A stretch of DNA of 64,000 nt from Diploscapter coronatus (GCA_964036155.1 OZ038422.1:21041201-21105200); one strand, 5' to 3'; positions 10,872-22,712 are shown, counted from the stretch's first letter. Notes: generated by a model not told the origin, from the sequence alone. Numbers and translations: made by a program.

Positions 10872-11515
10872 ATATAGTCCATTGTAAAAAAAACTTGACA
10901 GTCGCAGTGCCCTTCGCACAAGGGGCGGTGCGAACAGCACGCTTCTCGCTCGCGTCGCGGCATGCATTGCGGATTCATTATTCAAACTGGATTTCCACTT
11001 TCATTTATTTTTTCAACGTTTTCATCCGTGATTTTTATAATTATTCGGTAATCATCGATAATTAGGACATAATTACAGAATTTTGCTGAGAAATTATGCT
11101 CAAGAAATCATTTTATCGAGAAGAACGATAAAAAATCACGGAAAAACACGAAATAAGCAGAAAACTAAAACCTGTATCTGTAATTGTGTTCTAATTACCG
11201 ATAATTGTCATAATTTTTAAGAAGAAATTCAAAAATTGATTTAAAAAATAATTTTCAAAAAAAATCACTGCAAATACGAGAAAAATAAGTGAAAAGTGGC
11301 TGTTCATTGAATCACCTAAAGGTAATTATCGATAATTACCGAATAATTATAAAAATTACGGGTGAAAACGTCGAAAAAATAAATGAAAGTGAAAAATCCA
11401 GTTTGAATAATGAATTCGCAATGCATGCCGCGACGCGAGCGAGAAGCGTGCTGTTCGCACCGCCCCTTGTGCGAAGGGCACTGCGACTGTCAAGTTTTTT
11501 TACAATGGACTATAT
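10872..11515. mobile_element. Foldback MITE with arms of about 190 bp
   Basis: The left arm (10872 to about 11062) and right arm (about 11325-11515) are near-perfect reverse complements, starting ATATAGTCCATTGTA and ending TACAATGGACTATAT. Subterminal sequence includes CAGTGCCCTTCGCACAAG, GC-rich compared with the surroundings. The TA-rich ends suggest TA target-site duplication, but exact ends are ambiguous because the flank is itself TATA. No transposase frame is present, so it would be non-autonomous. It sits exactly between the end of P450 unit 1 homology and a relic P450 5' flank. Confidence 0.85.
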
Positions 11516-11770
11516 TCGAAGTGAGCCTCAGAGCTAAGCAAGAATACAGTTAGGATTTATGTCATTTTGCCAGAGTTTAGCGACCTTATCAATTCATATT
11601 CAATTCAGACAGATTTTGATCATACGTGTATAAGAGATTTTATCATAGACAGAAAGTAAATAAACATATTGTTTTGCTACAAAGCAGTTACTCTTTTCGG
11701 TCTCTTGCATGAATTTGACCATGTTATTTAGTTCTTATCTTTGCCTTTTTCTGCTCATTTTCTAGTCTCT
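11516..11770 (+). repeat. Orphan P450 5' flank (relic of a fourth copy)
   Basis: This stretch matches the P450 upstream regions at 6882-7140 and 16711-16980 (ATTCGAAGTGAGCCTCAGAG, then the TTCATATTCAATTCAGACAG block, then CTTTTCGGTCTCTTGCATGA). Its right half is closest to the copy 3 flank (TGAATTTGACCA, TCTGCTCATT). The expected P450 exon 1 does not follow. A small MITE and chemoreceptor sequence come next. I read it as the remnant of a lost or never-completed fourth P450 unit. Confidence 0.8.
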
Positions 11771-11773
11771 ATA

Positions 11774-11892
11774 CTCCATTGTAAATGACAGAACCGTCGC
11801 CTGTGCCCTTCGCTCAACGAGGCGGCGCGTTGCGTTCGCACCTCCTTCTTGAGCGAAGGGCACTAACAATTCCCAATTATGCTACAATGGAG
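11774..11892. mobile_element. Small MITE related to the 10872 element
   Basis: The terminal inverted repeats are CTCCATTGTA and TACAATGGAG. Subterminal TGCCCTTCGC and GCGAAGGGCA pair with each other and match the inner sequence of the foldback element 0.9 kb to the left, so the two belong to one family. The element is about 119 bp with no coding capacity. It ends the orphan P450 5' flank. Confidence 0.75.
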
Positions 11893-12317
11893 GATATAAA
11901 AATTTGCATCTTGAAAAAAATGAATGTGTTGGACGCAGAAAATTTTAACAAGATAATTACTTCTTGAGTTTTTTTACAATTAAGTTTACATGCTCATATT
12001 TTGATTTATGCGAGCGCAAATGCACTTTCATGTTGTATGTATTTTATATTGAATTTTATTATTTTAATTTGTGATATAGTGGGTATGAAATTTTGTGTCG
12101 ATATTTTACCTTTTATAGGAACAATTTTCTCTAAATTAATCAACACAAATTCACCTGCAAAAATATGTACTTCTTGAGATCAAAAACGTCATTACAAGAT
12201 CAAAGAGGCTTAAAATAAACATATTTGAACGTAAAAAACCGAAATAGAATAATAAACCCAAAATACCCGTGAATTTGTTAAGAAAAAGAAATAAATAGTG
12301 TTAAATTGTTTCATCTA

Positions 12318-15305
12318 TCAGGGAGTATTATTATGATCGTTATTCGGAATCGCGATGTTATAAACTCTATTTCTCTGGATTTGATTCTTGTCGGGTTTTC
12401 GTGCCAAAGTCTTCACCATGATATTTTTCGTCTTCGATTTTTCACGATTTTGAGCTTCTAATCGCTAAAATTCAATGGGAACTGTATAGATAAATATCAT
12501 AATTATTCAAAATTTCACTATTCTACCTGAATTGCACTTCTTGTTAGAAAATAAAGCGTCACAAACTGAATTTGTGGACCATACAATGCAATAATACCTA
12601 CGTAGTTCTAAATTCATTTTAAAAGCTTATTTAACTTAGAAGGGCTATATGGAAACCTTACAGCATCATGGTGCGAGACTTGAGCAAAATAGGATGCGTG
12701 AAATCAGGGAATTGTTTATTTCCCTACGGCAATCAGTAAGAGTAGTGACTAATGTTGCTCTCGTTTTTCCACAAATTGCAACTTCTTTCGAGCGAGAGAT
12801 TTATGAATGAGAGTGCAAAAAAAGCTAGAAAAAAAATTCAATTTGTGGGGAAACGGGGTAGTAAGTAGTAAACAAAAACTATTGGATTTTCTATTTACTA
12901 CCTTTATTAATGAACTTACTACTTATTACTTTTATTAATTGCCTTCCGCTACTATTTCGTCACATCTCGTGTCATGATCGTCCTGCGGTTCTCATTTTGC
13001 CTTTTATGAATATTCTTACAAGAAAATCATTTGGATTGCCGATATTCGAAGGCAGGAACACAATCATTCCAACACAATAGATGACTATTTCAACAATTGT
13101 CTGAAACAATATCCATAATTCATAGGAAGTGTTTCATACAAATTTTCTACATGAGCTATCAACCGTCGACTCAGACCATTTTCATTTTTCCTCAGACCCT
13201 TCGACATTTTGCTATACTGTCGTTTGAGCTTCTTCAATAGATAAACGGTACTCCAGATTAAAATCGGAATTAATATTCCATTTATTATGATAGTTGTCGT
13301 GGATTGAACATAAGCATACTGAATTTGGAATTATATTCATCATGGTTAAAAGTATAATTCAAAAAGCCATATTCGTCAGGGGTATTCTGAATTTCGATTA
13401 CGAAAAATTTCGACTTCTGAGGTTTTTGGATTTTAGAATTTCAACTTGGATTCCGAAATTTTAAAGATAAATTTTGAACACTCCGATATGAATTTTCTTA
13501 CATAGTACAACATAGATCCGTGTAAATCCTTGATCATCAACATATTCCAATAATCATTCTTCTGTAGTTCTCCACCTAATTGATGTACTCGACGCTTCAG
13601 ATCGTTCAATTCTTCTCTACGATTCTTATATGGATCATTGCCAACAAATATGATGTGATAAAGGGTTTTTGCATCCATAAATTGATAAATGAGCGGAATA
13701 ATTACCATTGAAGCAACGAATATGCATTTGTTGAGGCTTGTGATTCGATCACTTGGTTTACTAAAATAGTTCTTGAAAGATCAATGAAATTTATACAGAT
13801 CTAGGAAGAATTTGAGTCATACTCAAAAATAGGCAAGAGGAAATCGTAAAACGAAACCATAATTATGACTTCAAAATTCTCCTCGGAATATTTTTTTGAG
13901 AGTTTCAAGCTAGAGAGAAAAATACTTTTTAAAAAATCTTATGGGGTTAGGTCGCAGGATTATTTTGGCTTAAATCCTCCCTAGGTCTGAATTTATATTC
14001 ATACTCAGAAAATGTCCTCCCTCGTTGAATTGCCATTGCACAGGATATAATTTTGATCACATTTGCAGTCATAATATACAATGATTGAATCATGCCAAAA
14101 TAAATCTGAACAATATGAAATACACCAATAAATGAGCAAAACAAAGTTAGGAATCAAGTAATAATACTTTTTTAATTGCTGTATGAGCAGAATTCCTTAT
14201 TCGCAAAATTAACATTCCCCAAAATCCCATTTCTCATTTGATCTCAAACTCATCTCATTACCACTTCTTTCGACATGAAATAAACACGCTTTGGAAGTCA
14301 GCGTGTTTTCTCTGTAGAGTGAAATCAGAAAATCAAGTAAAAAGGGATTTCCGAATCAAAGCCTCACATTCGGTTACTGCTGAGTGGATCGTGATCAGCG
14401 ACTAGCAAAGGGCCAAAAATCCTACTAAATCAAATGGAATCAGGCTCAAACTTTTAATACCTTTCTGTATTATAAAAAAGCTTATGAGATAAAATATTGC
14501 ATGATTTGATTACCTTCAATCTATGAACATATTATCAAAAATATAGAGCTCAAATCCAATTGATTTAGATCAATGATTTATATGTATGTATATAAGAAGT
14601 AATGTTTACCCGTGCGTCATTAGTATACTCACAACACTCGCTTTTCAGAACTATATAACGCCAATAACATCCCTAAAATATACATAGAATTGTGTCTGAA
14701 ACAATCAACTCACAAAAGTGATGCTAATTAACGTATAGATACATTTCAATAGTAATAGCGATAGCAACTGTTTTTCAAATGTGGAAAATTTTGTCGATTT
14801 CTTCATTAATATCGTAATCGCCCGTATCCCAATTATGAATGAAATTAGTTCTAATAAAGTTTGCAAAAATAATCCTGGATATTGGCCAACAGCAACATTT
14901 TCAGCAGTGATTGCTAAAAGTATACATATGTTGAACTTAATAAGCAAAAAATAACTAATAATTTAAAAGAAAGATTTTCAGATACAAAATGTGTTACTTA
15001 CGGAGTGGGTAATGTATAAAGAAAGTGAAAAATGCACCATAATGTGTAGTGGATTCGGCAAAACCTAGGAAAATTCTATCTGTATAAAATTAATACATAA
15101 CATGTTTAGTTTCTAATATTTTCCAAAATTCATTAACTTAAAATTGATATTATTATATATAATATGTCACTAATGTGCGACATTTTTTCTAATGATTTAA
15201 GTGAAAAATGTTGAATATACTCTTGCAGATTTCCACGCTAACGCCAAGGCTATCAATATATTCAGCCGTATCCGAATCGATAGATACGTTTGAGCAAATA
15301 TACAT
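12318..15305 (-). CDS. Serpentine (7TM) chemoreceptor A, Sra/Srab/Sre-like, spliced
   Basis: A chain of minus-strand exons with hydrophobic helices and basic turns looks like a nematode chemoreceptor. Candidate first exon from ATG 15305 (CSNVSIDSDTAEYIDSL). Main exons: about 14705-14935 (ILLAITAENVAVGQYPGL, then two helices); about 14611-14674 (CYWRYIVLKSE); about 13950-14110 (FGMIQSLYIMTANVIKI, FSEYEYKFRPR); about 13800-13920 (LKLSKKYSEENFEVIIMVS, similar in position to the LSxKYQxxEN segment of Sra/Sre receptors); 13500-13760; 13145-13320; 13020-13117; and last exon 12318-12464 (RLEAQNREKSKTKN). Phases are consistent over the later exons, but the first two junctions could not be resolved. 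The exact family is uncertain; no ligand is inferred. Confidence 0.6.
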
Positions 15306-15706
15306 TATTATATCGAATTGTATAAAATCAAAGAAAGTTTAGCGATTTTAGTTCGAACTCGTTGTTTTGATAGTAGAATCAATTTTTTAATAAGGTTTTA
15401 TTGCGAAATTAAACAGCACAAAATATACGGTTACCAAGTAAATTATTAAGAAAGACTTTGAACATTTGATTTTTGACAGGTGATTTTGTGAATTTCAATT
15501 TATATCAGGTGATTTTTTTCTAAGAACCTATCATAGGATTTATCTCGACGATCTTAATTAAAAACAAGGAGATTATTCTAAAATAATATCAAGATTTGTC
15601 TATTTTATGAAAGATAAAATCGAGCAGACATAAATACGAACAATGAGATAGAATTTTATGATGTGAAATTGTTATTGGGCAACGCGATATTGTATATTTT
15701 ATTCCT

Positions 15707-15799
15707 TTAAATTTGATTTTTGTCGTCTTTCCGAGGCAGTGTCTTTACTACAACATCAACTTTTTGTTTTGATTTCTCACGATTCTGGGTATCCAATCT
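15707..15799 (-). pseudogene. Orphan last exon of a second chemoreceptor of type A
   Basis: Preceded by a TTTAG acceptor, this exon encodes RLDTQNREKSKQKVDVVVK and ends LPRKDDKNQI before TAA. It matches the last exon of chemoreceptor A (RLEAQNREKSKTKN, VKTLARKPDKNQIQ) in sequence and phase. No partner exons were found upstream on the minus strand before P450 copy 2. The nearest chemoreceptor (22.9 kb) has its own stop and would join out of phase. I infer a fragment left after rearrangement. Confidence 0.6.
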
Positions 15800-16023
15800 C
15801 TAAATTTCAATAAATTTTGAACTAAGATCAGTAACTTCCTTTATAGGGAAATTATATAGACAAAAATATATTTTCCTTCTTAGAAACGCATTTGTGTGTA
15901 TTTTGTGTGTATTTCAATTACAAACAGGTGATTATTTTTGGCTGTACACAGTATACTCATTCAATTTTAATTGTTTATTTAAGAGAAAAGCTCAAAAGTC
16001 GAGAATGTATTATGATGGAAAGC

Positions 16024-16168
16024 AGGGTTGCAAATTTGAAACCCGACGTGATATAAGAGAGAGACAGAAAACGATGAAGTAACATAAGGGATATAGGGTG
16101 CAAAAGAAGCGCGAAGGAGGAAGAGAAAGATTCGATCGGGTTTTATTCGGGTCCAAATTTGCAACCCT
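16024..16168. mobile_element. Short MITE-like inverted repeat
   Basis: AGGGTTGCAAATTTG at the left end is the exact reverse complement of CAAATTTGCAACCCT at the right end, and nearby AACCCGA/TCGGGT also pair. The element is about 145 bp with a purine-rich, non-coding centre. No target-site duplication could be fixed. Confidence 0.65.
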
Positions 16169-16648
16169 TTTTAAGAGTAAAATGGATCATTAACGTTTAT
16201 TTCAAACTACATTCGAGTTTTACGTCAAAACACGCTATTTTCCGAAACAGTCAAGCATGCGAAGATTCGTTTTTGTTTCAACAACTTGACAGATTTTAGT
16301 ATTTCGAGCAGGATAATGTTTACTTCAATTATCTTCCTTTAACAGACAATTATTTGATTAAAATCGATAAATTTCGACTTTTTGAACACTCATCTTACTT
16401 TATCATTTACGCTCCAAAAATTTCATTAAATTTGTTTCACGATAAATTGGCGCACAAGCTTTATTCATAATCATGACTTTCTTTCAAAAATTTTTGCCTC
16501 CGCTGTTTATTGATTTTTCATTTCAAAATATTGAAAAATCTTTAATGAAACAAACAGGGATTATTTTGATCCAGTTAATTCGAAAACAAGCAATCATTAG
16601 ATGATCAATAATTGCTGAACAATATAATGAAAAGAGCGTTATTTTCAG

Positions 16649-16679
16649 TCCGGATCGGGATTTCTCCTCGAAGATGTAA
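16649..16679 (+). pseudogene. Duplicated HIBCH terminal exon
   Basis: After a TTTTCAG acceptor this 31-nt exon reads T-CCG-GAT-CGG-GAT-TTC-TCC-TCG-AAG-ATG-TAA, the same frame as the candidate HIBCH last exon at 6818-6848 with few changes. No other HIBCH exons accompany it, so it is a hitch-hiking fragment of the P450 duplication. Confidence 0.7.
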
Positions 16680-17067
16680 TCGACTAGAGCAATTTGAATC
16701 TCAATCAAATTCATATTCGAAGTGAGCCTCAGAGCTGAGCAAGAATATAGTTAGGATTTATGTCATTTTGTCAGAGTTTAGCGACCTATCAATTCATATT
16801 CAATTCAGACAGAGATGTTCGATTATACGTGTATAAGATTTTATCATAGACAGAAAGCAAATAAACATGTTTTGTTTTGCTACCAAGTAGCCACTCTTTT
16901 CGGTCTCTTGCATGAATTTTATTAGATCATTTAGTTCTTATCTTTAACGTTATCTGTTCATGTTCTAATCTCTAACAGTCTAAATGCATCTATGAATTTG
17001 CACATTTATTGTCGACAAATTTGCTTGATTGATCGCTTCTTTATTAAATTTATTCGTTTTCGAAAAG

Positions 17068-20000
17068 ATGTTCATATTTCTGTTGCACATAATTTTGCTT
17101 TTGTTATTGATAATTGGAGGATTCTTACTGTAAGTCTGAGTTCGGAAATCACCCCAATTATGAAAATTCATTACAGCTATGTTTTCCTCAATCTCCTATG
17201 GCATCAAAGTTACTGGCGTCGTCAAGGCATTCCGACTCCCCCGATCTCTTTCCTAGACGGGCATTTCTTTGCCACTCGATCAAATACGGAGCCTGGAATG
17301 CTTGTGCTGAGAGACTGGGCAAAGGCAAGTTTAAAAGAAATATGTATCTTCAAAAATTAAACTTCTGGTAATCGAAAGCGAAAGTCTAGTTAATTTTTCA
17401 TTAGATAAAACCGAAGTCTGCTCACATCAGCGATAGACAGTTCTCTTTCAGAAATACGGCAAGACATACGGTATTTATGAAGGATGTAGAACACAGTTGG
17501 TCACTTCTGATCCGCAAATCATAAACCAATTCTTGCTGAAGAACTTCGAAGAATTCTATGCTAGAAAGGTAATAATAGACTCGTAAATAAGTTATGTCAC
17601 ATTCCATGTTCTGAAATCAGTAATATTGCAAATGATCGACTACTTGAGACGAGATAAAAGGAACGTTTTTCTTTCTCCTTCCTCCTGTGAGCCTCGGATG
17701 TGCGAAAGACGAGCATTCATTAGATGATTTATTTACCTTCTTTTCGTTTTTTCTCGTTTTAAGGGCAATTATTGATAATTATTCGGTTAATTCCTATCAA
17801 TATCGATAGAGGAAGATAATTGGAAAATGATTTTTGTGAAAATTTCGTTAAGTTCGATGAAAGAACAAAGAAAAACGAAACAAAATAAAAAGAATCGACA
17901 AATAAACTAATGTCGTCAACGTGCACCTGAAGCTCATAAGAGAGGGAGAAAGAAAGATGCTTTTTATCTCGTCTTAACTAGTCGATCGTTTACAATATAT
18001 CCAAAGGATGAAGGGCCAATCTTGAAATAATTAGGTTTGATATGCTTTATCTTGATACTTAACAACTAGTATTGCTTCATCAGGATCTTATTTGAATAGC
18101 TGTCGTAATTGATTTGAAGGTGGTTATTACACGAAGCAGAACTTTCTTACCAACCTAATAATTCACAAGTTATTCACCAAAGTAGAATAATTTCATAGGG
18201 GGCGTCTCATTCTGACCCGAAAAATCCCTCTCCTCGAACGAATGTTTTCCAAGCAAATGGACCTCGATGGAAACGACTTCGCACCATCGCCAGCCAGGCC
18301 TTCACTACTGCCAACCTTAACAAGGTAGCATTGATCTTCGATGAATTTAGAAATCTTCTCAACTCAGATCCACCCAATAATCGAGGCTTCAGTGATGCAG
18401 CTGGTCGAATATTTTGATAAAGCAGCCGCCAAAGAGGAACCTATCGACTGTTACATGTAAGGAATTTGTCTTCATAGATTATTATGTTGGAGTGTATTAA
18501 ATTTCAGTTACTATCAAGAACTGGCAATGCATGTTATTGCACATCTAGCTCTGGGTCAATCTGATGCAGAGATGTTCAAGAATCCCATCAGCAAACATCT
18601 CATTGCGGTATTCCAAGCATTTTAGACCTTTCTTTTGGCCATTCAATTTTGGTTGTACTTTTCATCACTTCATCAGCTTACTATTATCGCCACTTGTAAA
18701 ATGAGACATTTTAAAACTAAGGAGTGTAAGGTAAAGGAGAAGAACTGGTGGCTAATTTAATGATTATGATCATTTTAAAGTGGCGAAAAAGATGTACAGA
18801 ATACCAAAAGTAAACAAAATCCGATTCCAGTTCTTCCAACGAGACCAGCGTCAATGGAGCAATGTAATCGGAATGATTTCTCCGAGTCTCGGTTCCCTCG
18901 CTAAAATGTCTGCATTGGCAAAGCAGAAAGTGACAGGAATATGGCAGCAGCAGAAGAAGAAGGGAGTCGGGCCATTGGAAGCCATTGACAGACAGATTGA
19001 ATTGGTAGTCAAGGAGAGGCAGAGACAGAGGGTGAGATTTTAAAGAAATCGAATTTGCATTCATACCATCATGATGCAATAAATGACATAACTATAAAGT
19101 TCTCACTATTTACCAGGATAAAATTTGAATTGTCTAGGAAGAAGATGAAAAGAGAGGTCTCGAGCCTGGTCAGCCCATCGACTTCATAGATCTGTTCCTG
19201 GATGCAAAGAGTGAAGACAATAGTTGGGAAGAAGGCACAGACAATTTCCAGAGAGGGGCTGTTTCTGTAGGTTTTACATATTCTTATTTTAGTTCGGTCA
19301 TATCTTAGGTCTCAAAACGACTAACCTTCGACGAGATCGTGGCTCAATGTAATGCCTTCCTCTTGGCTGGGTAAGAATTTTGCGAAATTCAATTGTTAAA
19401 CTCGAGAAGATTTCAATTCCGATTCCGTATTCTCAAAATCCAAATTCCAGCTTCGATACAACTGCAAACTCCCTTTCATATGCATCTTTTCTGTTGACAA
19501 AGCACCCAGAAGTGCAGCTCAAGTTGCAGACGGAAATCGATCAAGAATGCACCTCTACTGTAAGACGATTTATAAAATTCAGCAAATGAATGAAGCTCAG
19601 CTAGTTTAGGTAATTGGACCCGAAACATTGCCCAGAATGAAATATCTGGATTGTGTGGTCAAAGAGGCACTGAGAATGTTCCCACTCGCGTCCCTGTTCA
19701 GTTCCAGAACTTGCATGAAGGATACTGTAGTTGGGGACAATATCCATCTCAAACAGGGAATGACTGTAGCTGCAGAGTAAGTTTGAGTATAGTAATTAGA
19801 CGAAAGTGAAATGAAATTTTTAGCGTTTGGAGTCTCCATTATAGCAAAGAAATTTACGGAGAGGACGCTGAAGAATTCAAACCGGAAAGGTAACAGTTCG
19901 CTTAATTCTGGATTCTCCTTACAAAAATGCGTTTGTGGTGAAACATGACAGCTTAAAACAGGGAATTCGGGAAGCAAATATCTTTCAAGCCCAAAATGTC

Positions 20001-20628
20001 ATGAAAGTTTACTCCCTAAATCGACAATAAACTTGACAAAATGGCTATGCCAAAAATCAGGTCATAATTTTTGCGTTCATGAAGTTTGAAGTTTGCTAAA
20101 ATATGTTCATCTCGAACGACGAATTTGTGATTCTTTCGGCTAGAGAAATTTTGAATTTTATTTTTTCTTTATAAAAATCTTATTTACAACTCTGATAATA
20201 TTTTTGAGCAAAAAACGTGTTCCGAACATCAATTCGTCAGATCTACTCGGGGGCCCTACTTAATTTATGTGTAGACAATTAAATTCTGATATCAAATTTA
20301 AGATGGCTCTCTTCCCCTCCAACTTTGGCATCTGCCTCTGTCTGGATACCATTCGGATTTGGTCCCAGACAATGCATCGGTATTTTACTTTGCATTATTC
20401 AGCCAGCTTAATTTTCCAATTTTATGCATGAGACTTGCTCTTGTCGAAGTCAAACTGACTTTATGCCATCTGTTGAGGAAATTCTCCTTCGTTCAAGGAC
20501 CCAAAACCGAGGTGAATTGCATTTCCTATCTTCCTTTTTAAAATCAACTCTAGGAAAAGCTCCAACTATTCGGAGCTATGACGGTGGCACCGAAGGCAGT
20601 TCACATCTACGTGAAAGCGAGAGAATGA
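17068..20628 (+). CDS. Cytochrome P450, CYP3-clan (CYP13-like), copy 2, 15 exons
   Basis: A near-identical paralogue of the gene at 7240, with the same exon order and intron positions and all P450 landmarks: N-terminal anchor, AGFDTT, KEALR, EFKPERW and FGFGPRQCIG. No stop or frameshift was seen in the exons. Differences from copy 1 include CNAFLLAG before the I-helix, KEALRM, FQRDQRQW, DNIHLKQGM and DVWSLHY. The intron after the haem exon again lacks an AG acceptor, and the alternative TTCAG acceptor would frameshift this copy. It lies 3' of an orphan chemoreceptor exon and 5' of chemoreceptor B, both on the opposite strand. I infer a detoxification or lipid-oxidation role only from the clan. 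Confidence 0.88.
17626..17995. mobile_element. MITE-like element in P450 copy 2, intron 3
   Basis: This element is orthologous to the one at 7800-8166. Its ends are TTGCAAATGATCGACTAC and the complement of CGATCGTTTACAA, flanked by TA. It carries its own substitutions, and the terminal repeats have diverged in parallel. Confidence 0.65.
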
Positions 20629-22712
20629 TTATATCTATCTTCATTCAAAATTCAATAGTCTCATTTTGAAAGTTATTATTAGTATCTAATATTTTACAGA
20701 TTTCTCTATTATCTCAGATCATTTAGGCAACTCAATTTTATTCAAATCAAATCAGCACATGAAATAAACCTTCAATAGAAAACAGTACAAAGAAATTTTT
20801 TTTTTATTTCTTGGTCATTTTCGATGATTGATGGCTGGCTTGTTGGAAAGAGGAGCGAACGGGTCTTCGGATGTGAGGTTAAGTTTCTTAAAAACCACTT
20901 GCTCGCTTCAAGCAGGTGGTCAGAGTATCAAAAATGCGAATTTTCATCTAGATTTTTGCAGAAAATCACTTCCCCTGAACAAAAAATGTTCTATCGCCGC
21001 AAAAATAACCATACTAGGAAAATTCTCCAGGCAATTCTGCATATAAATCGCGAAAAAAATCAAAAATCGAGGTAGGTACTTTCTGAGATAGTCGGGTCTG
21101 AGTGTCGCCAGCCAGAGAATCAAAATTGCACTAAAATAGGTCAAATTGGGCATCATTTGAAAGAACTCATCAAACTGAGCAACTTTTGTGAAGACACCTC
21201 ATGGTTATCTATTATAGTATGTATGGTATGGAGAGTTGAATGGGTCTAACTATGAAAATGATAAAAATTTTCAAAAATTCATAACTTTTCGAAAAATCTT
21301 TTCGGGATATAGCAGTTAGAGGGCAATACTTCATTTTTGCTTCCTAGAGTACCGTGCTATCACTTTACCATGTTATCATATGGGTCCACGGTATACCACC
21401 CATATGGTACCCGAGTGATACTATACCAAAATGGGTATCAATCGACTCGAAAGTGACTGGAGAGTAATATTTGAGTTCATTTCTACCAAATATAAAAAGT
21501 GGCTGATTCTCCTAAACCATATTTTTAGAAAGTACATTCCATGGTCATGTTCATCCTTTTAAATTCAGCGAAAATTTTTTATAGCAAAAAGTTCATTTTG
21601 AGGGGAAAATTTTGCATTTTTCGATTTGGAAATTTTTTAATTGTACTTTTTCCTTATGAGGATCTTATTTACACTCCAGTTAATCTTCTATATAAAGAAT
21701 TTTCTTCATGCATCAATTTTACATATCTAATTGGTGACTCTAATTATAGATCAAAATATGAAAACATTCACGATGATTTCTAATTTGTTTTGAAGAATGC
21801 TCAAAATAATTGTAAGGTTTGTAGTTTTCGAAGATATTACTGCTTAATCATCAATGATCATATATATGCAATATTTTTTTCGAATATTTATGGTATCGTG
21901 CCGAGTTCTTTTGTAAGGTTATGCTAATTGGTTTATTGAGCTAATAAATAATAGAAAGGTTGACGAATAAAAAGAAGAGAAAGACAGTTCTTTTTACAGA
22001 GCTTATATAGAAAAAAGATAATGCAAAACAGAAAACGACGAGAGCTGGGTGAGACGGCAAATTATATATTTCACAGAGCATGTGAGGGGGAACGTTCGGT
22101 ACTTGTTTCCAGAATAACAGAACAAGAAAAATATCTGGCTAATTAGACTTCCTACTGTAGTCGCAGACATAAACATTCGGAAAGGAACAAAGGTTAAAAT
22201 ATATGCAACAATTCAAAAAAGTAAGTTGCACGACTACAACATATGGAATACTTGATGTTGAATAATAAGTAAAGTAATTTATTATCAGTATTTCAGGAAG
22301 GCATCACAAAGCATGAATTTAAAATACTAAAATGTCCAGTTTTAAAATAGAATTTTTTGACTAAAACATATTCTCAGTAAATAATATTTATATTATCTAA
22401 GCATTTATTATGTTAATGTGTGCTACATTAATGGAGTTTCTTTGAAATAAATTTATTGAATTCCGTTTCGAATTCCATTTCCAATTCAATTTATCCCAAA
22501 ACCATGGCTTAGCGAAGGCAGCTTTTCGAAGATTGCCTAAAAATGGTATATATTGTTCCGCATATATTCGTCACATCATGCTGTGCGTACTTTTTTTTTT
22601 ACAAAGAGAGATAAGTGAAGAACAACAAAGTTTCAATCGAAGAAAGCATGCGAAATAATATAAAGTTTGAAGAGAGCACGCTCCCCTTTGGTTACGCATG
22701 TTGTGATTTTAT
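20629..22712. other. Gene-free AT-rich stretch after P450 copy 2
   Basis: The first part is the P450 3' flank with an AATAAA signal at 20763-20768. Beyond about 20800 I see no supportable exon. Features are a small palindrome near 20900 (CCACTTGCTCGC, with its partner GCAGGTGG) and a short inverted repeat near 21380-21410 built on ATGGGT and ACCCAT. Plus-strand reading frames at 20824-21075 and 21541-21783 are AT-driven and resemble no family I know. Confidence 0.5.
20763..20768 (+). terminator. Polyadenylation signal of P450 copy 2
   Basis: AATAAA lies 135 bp after the stop, inside a block also present after copy 3. It is a likely cleavage and polyadenylation signal. Confidence 0.5.

Larger units (their letters stand above)
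6627..10872 (+). repeat. P450 duplication unit 1
   Basis: This segment is the first of three large direct repeats. Sequence from about 6627 (inside the last HIBCH intron), through the HIBCH terminal exon and the P450 promoter and gene, matches 16420-20800 closely, and from the promoter onwards matches 27150-31160. Homology on the right stops at the boundary of the inverted-repeat element at 10872, so this copy lacks the 3' flank and AATAAA signal that units 2 and 3 share. Confidence 0.85.
15800..17067. other. Region between the chemoreceptor relic and P450 copy 2
   Basis: There is no intact gene here. It contains a short inverted-repeat element (16024-16168), the left part of P450 unit 2 including a copy of the HIBCH terminal exon (16649-16679), and the copied P450 5' flank up to the start codon at 17068. 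A conserved minus-strand reading frame across 16649-16714 is the shadow of the copied HIBCH exon. Confidence 0.6.
16420..20800 (+). repeat. P450 duplication unit 2
   Basis: This is a direct repeat of 6627-10872, including part of the last HIBCH intron, the HIBCH terminal exon, the P450 promoter, all 15 P450 exons and the introns with their inverted-repeat element. It extends further right than unit 1 and shares its 3' flank with unit 3 (CAGATCATTTAGGCAACTCA and an AATAAA signal). Confidence 0.85.

Noticed and set aside
21541..21783. Plus-strand 80-residue frame after P450 copy 2
   Set aside because: AT-driven composition, no recognisable motif and no splice partners.
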